15,420 nucleotides of DNA. It comes from Planctomycetota bacterium (GTDB lineage: Bacteria; Planctomycetota; Phycisphaerae; WQYP01). The stretch spans positions 1 through 15,420 of the forward strand of contig JAJZEY010000513.1 in assembly GCA_021805585.1 (NCBI GenBank). Reading direction: 5' to 3'. Under the pieces are notes generated by a model that was not told the DNA's origin, made no database searches, and saw nothing but the letters and a program-made list of their open reading frames with translations. The position numbers were made by a program, and so were the translations under genes. This document shows, in pieces, positions 14,263 to 15,420 of this stretch. Every line of letters begins with the position of its first letter. Within the stretch, counting starts at the first letter, position 1.

Positions 14263-14521
14263 TTACTCCAACGGTTCAATTTTATTCAACGGCCTGTGTT
14301 CTGCCGCCAAGGTCCAATCTGCTTGCAATTCCTTACGATGCGTTGCCGCCCATTCAAGCACCATTGCCATGGCTCGCCGCGGCAGGTACCCGTCACGGAC
14401 GGCCAACGTTTCAATAAGAATAATGGCGGCGATCCTGATAATACGCGTGGAAATGGGGCGGCGCGAGATCATCGTAATACATCCGAATGACGATCCCGAA
14501 AAAGAGGCTGATTGTCGGCAT
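14263..14521 (-). pseudogene. DUF4160 gene interrupted by a frameshift
   Basis: From the ATG at 14521, which has AAAAGGTGA about six nt upstream, the - strand encodes MPTISLFFGIVIRMYYDD followed by LAPPHFHAYYQDRRHYSY and then TGA. The signature N-terminus and PPHFHAYY stretch of DUF4160 are therefore in frame one. The rest of the family (AIILIETLAVRDGYLPRRAM, VLEWAATHRKEL, LNKIEPLE) continues in a different frame to the stop at 14263. Compared with the family, the spacing between YYQD and IETL is 16 nt instead of about 18, which suggests a two-base loss near 14420-14435. The whole span is 259 nt, not a multiple of three. It is either a decayed gene, a sequencing error or, less likely, programmed frameshifting. 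Intact, it would be about 86 residues and the upstream partner of DUF2442. Confidence 0.8.
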
Positions 14522-14607
14522 TCAGATCACCTTTTAAATTGGTCTCCTGATACTTCTGACGGCCGCCGCTTTTGAAAGAAGCCACCGCCGCCCTGGAAGT
14601 ATGCCTT

Positions 14608-14637
14608 ATAATACCACGCCGACGAACGGAAGGTGAA
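14608..14637 (-). promoter_or_regulatory. Possible promoter of the DUF4160-DUF2442 pair
   Basis: On the - strand TTCACC (14637-14632) is followed after 18 nt by TATTAT (14613-14608), a five-of-six -10 box with a moderate -35. Transcription would start near 14600, giving a leader of about 80 nt before the DUF4160 ATG. The span 14522-14800 holds no gene I can support on either strand. Confidence 0.4.
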
Positions 14638-14722
14638 GCCACATTGAACCGGTGATGGTGCAATACCTCGGTGCGGTCCGCCGAAACGGGCACACCCCAT
14701 TGCCGCGATTTGGATCGTCCGC

Positions 14723-14751
14723 TTGAATGAATCCGGTCCATGCCGGATAAT
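14723..14751 (+). promoter_or_regulatory. Promoter of the NfeD-like gene with a palindrome in its spacer
   Basis: TTGAAT (14723-14728) and GATAAT (14746-14751, five of six) are separated by the optimal 17 nt. The spacer contains the perfect inverted repeat ATCCGG-N6-CCGGAT (14731-14748), which reaches into the -10 box and has the form of a dimeric repressor site. Transcription would start near 14758, about 57 nt before the ATG at 14815. Confidence 0.6.
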
Positions 14752-14814
14752 TTCCATTACCCGTATCGGGAATTGGATGTCGGAACGTAACGCGGACAGG
14801 AGATGGCCTGCGTC

Positions 14815-15420
14815 ATGCTGAGTAATTTATTTCTCATCTGCGCGGTGGTTGGGGGCACGGTATTTGTGTGCCAGTTTGTTTTAAGCCTGTTTTCACTGGG
14901 CGGGCATCTTCCCGGCGGCCATGCCAGTCACCTGCCGACCGGACACATCACGCATTTGCCTGTCGGCCATGTGCATAGCGTACCTGCGGACCATTCCCTG
15001 CGCGGCACGCTTCAGAATGCCCATGCCGCTATTCCGCATGGAGGAACGCCGGCCAAAGACGGCCCGCCGGGCTGGATGGGCGGACTGATGCGCCACGCTT
15101 TGGGCATACGCCATGCGGGCACCGGTTCCGGAGAAACCTGGCTGGCCGGCATGGTCAGCTTTCAGGGAATTGTGGCCGCGGTGACGGCTTTTGGCCTGGC
15201 GGGAATGGCCGCTCTTTCCATGGGCTGGTGGACCGGGCTGGTGCTGCTGGCCGCTGCGGCAGCCGGTGCCGGTTGCAGTGCCCTGACCGCCGGTATGTTG
15301 CAATGGCTGATGGGCCAGCAGGACGATGGCACGGTACAAACCGCCGACTGCGTTGGCACCACGGGAACGGTGTATCTTTCAGTGCCTGCCAGTAATGGCG
15401 GAATGGGCAAAGTGCTGATT
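14815..15420 (+). CDS. NfeD-like/OB-fold membrane protein with histidine-rich octapeptide repeats (3' end beyond window)
   Basis: The first 202 codons of a gene that runs off the window. A membrane helix at about residues 3-27 is followed by a hydrophilic loop, then hydrophobic segments from about 116 to 175 (WLAGMVSFQGIVAAVTAFGL, WWTGLVLLAAAAAGAGC), and the beginning of a beta domain (GTVYLSVPASNGGMGKVLI) like the soluble OB-fold of NfeD/YqiJ-type proteins. Those proteins partner with SPFH/flotillin proteins in membrane microdomains, so a flotillin gene may lie downstream (inference). The loop has three consecutive octapeptides of form HLPxGHxx at residues 31-54 plus further histidines, suggesting metal binding or pH sensing. 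An in-frame ATG at 14803 sits directly on the AGGAG (14798-14802), so the ATG at 14815, 12 nt after it, is preferred. Confidence 0.7.
   Translation, partial: MLSNLFLICAVVGGTVFVCQFVLSLFSLGGHLPGGHASHLPTGHITHLPVGHVHSVPADHSLRGTLQNAHAAIPHGGTPAKDGPPGWMGGLMRHALGIRHAGTGSGETWLAGMVSFQGIVAAVTAFGLAGMAALSMGWWTGLVLLAAAAAGAGCSALTAGMLQWLMGQQDDGTVQTADCVGTTGTVYLSVPASNGGMGKVLI

Noticed and set aside
1..15420. CRISPR array, tRNA, rRNA or complete insertion sequence
   Set aside because: No regularly spaced direct repeats, cloverleaf with a T-loop, rRNA core sequence or transposase was seen on either strand.

Overview
The window is a 15.4 kb piece of a bacterial chromosome of moderately high GC. It holds housekeeping genes on the + strand (recA, purQ, recJ) and a short, partly decayed accessory block on the - strand. 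The lineage cannot be proved from the window. A roughly 284-residue PurQ with extended loops, a giant fused phospholipid-repair enzyme, a lone MoxR ATPase, a secreted PQQ-type beta-propeller and long structured gaps between genes together suggest a planctomycete or similar bacterium (inference, moderate confidence).

Layout. 1-816: Cof-type HAD phosphatase. 896-2116: recA with a sigma70-like promoter carrying a GTTA-N7-GTTA direct repeat. 2117-2475: a GC-rich gap with strong palindromes and no credible gene. 2476-5280: purQ with its own promoter, followed 54 nt later by recJ, probably one transcript. 5281-6240: a 960-nt gap dense in inverted repeats. It includes a strong candidate small RNA (about 5715-5983) that ends in a textbook intrinsic terminator and carries two CCTCCTCC (anti-Shine-Dalgarno) motifs. 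6241-10335: a 1364-residue protein joining an LplT-like transporter, a PlsC-type acyltransferase, an acyl carrier domain and an Aas-type acyl-ACP synthetase. 10383-11432: MoxR-type AAA+ ATPase. 11580-13469: exported PQQ-like propeller protein behind its own promoter.

13480-14640 is an accessory island on the - strand: a DUF4160 gene broken by a frameshift, an intact DUF2442 gene just after it, an unexplained open frame, and a degraded GxxExxY gene fragment behind tandem GCGGATT-type repeats. A divergent + strand promoter then serves a truncated gene (14815 to the window end) for an NfeD-like/OB-fold membrane protein with three HLPxGHxx octapeptide repeats.

How the parts fit. recA and recJ are both recombinational repair genes but probably lie in separate transcripts. 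The fused Aas-like protein would import lysophospholipid, activate fatty acid and reacylate the lipid in one polypeptide. MoxR, the propeller protein and the NfeD-like protein belong to the cell envelope or its quality control. The best candidates for undescribed biology are the structured RNA at 5715-5983, the four-part lipid enzyme and the histidine-rich repeats in the final gene.
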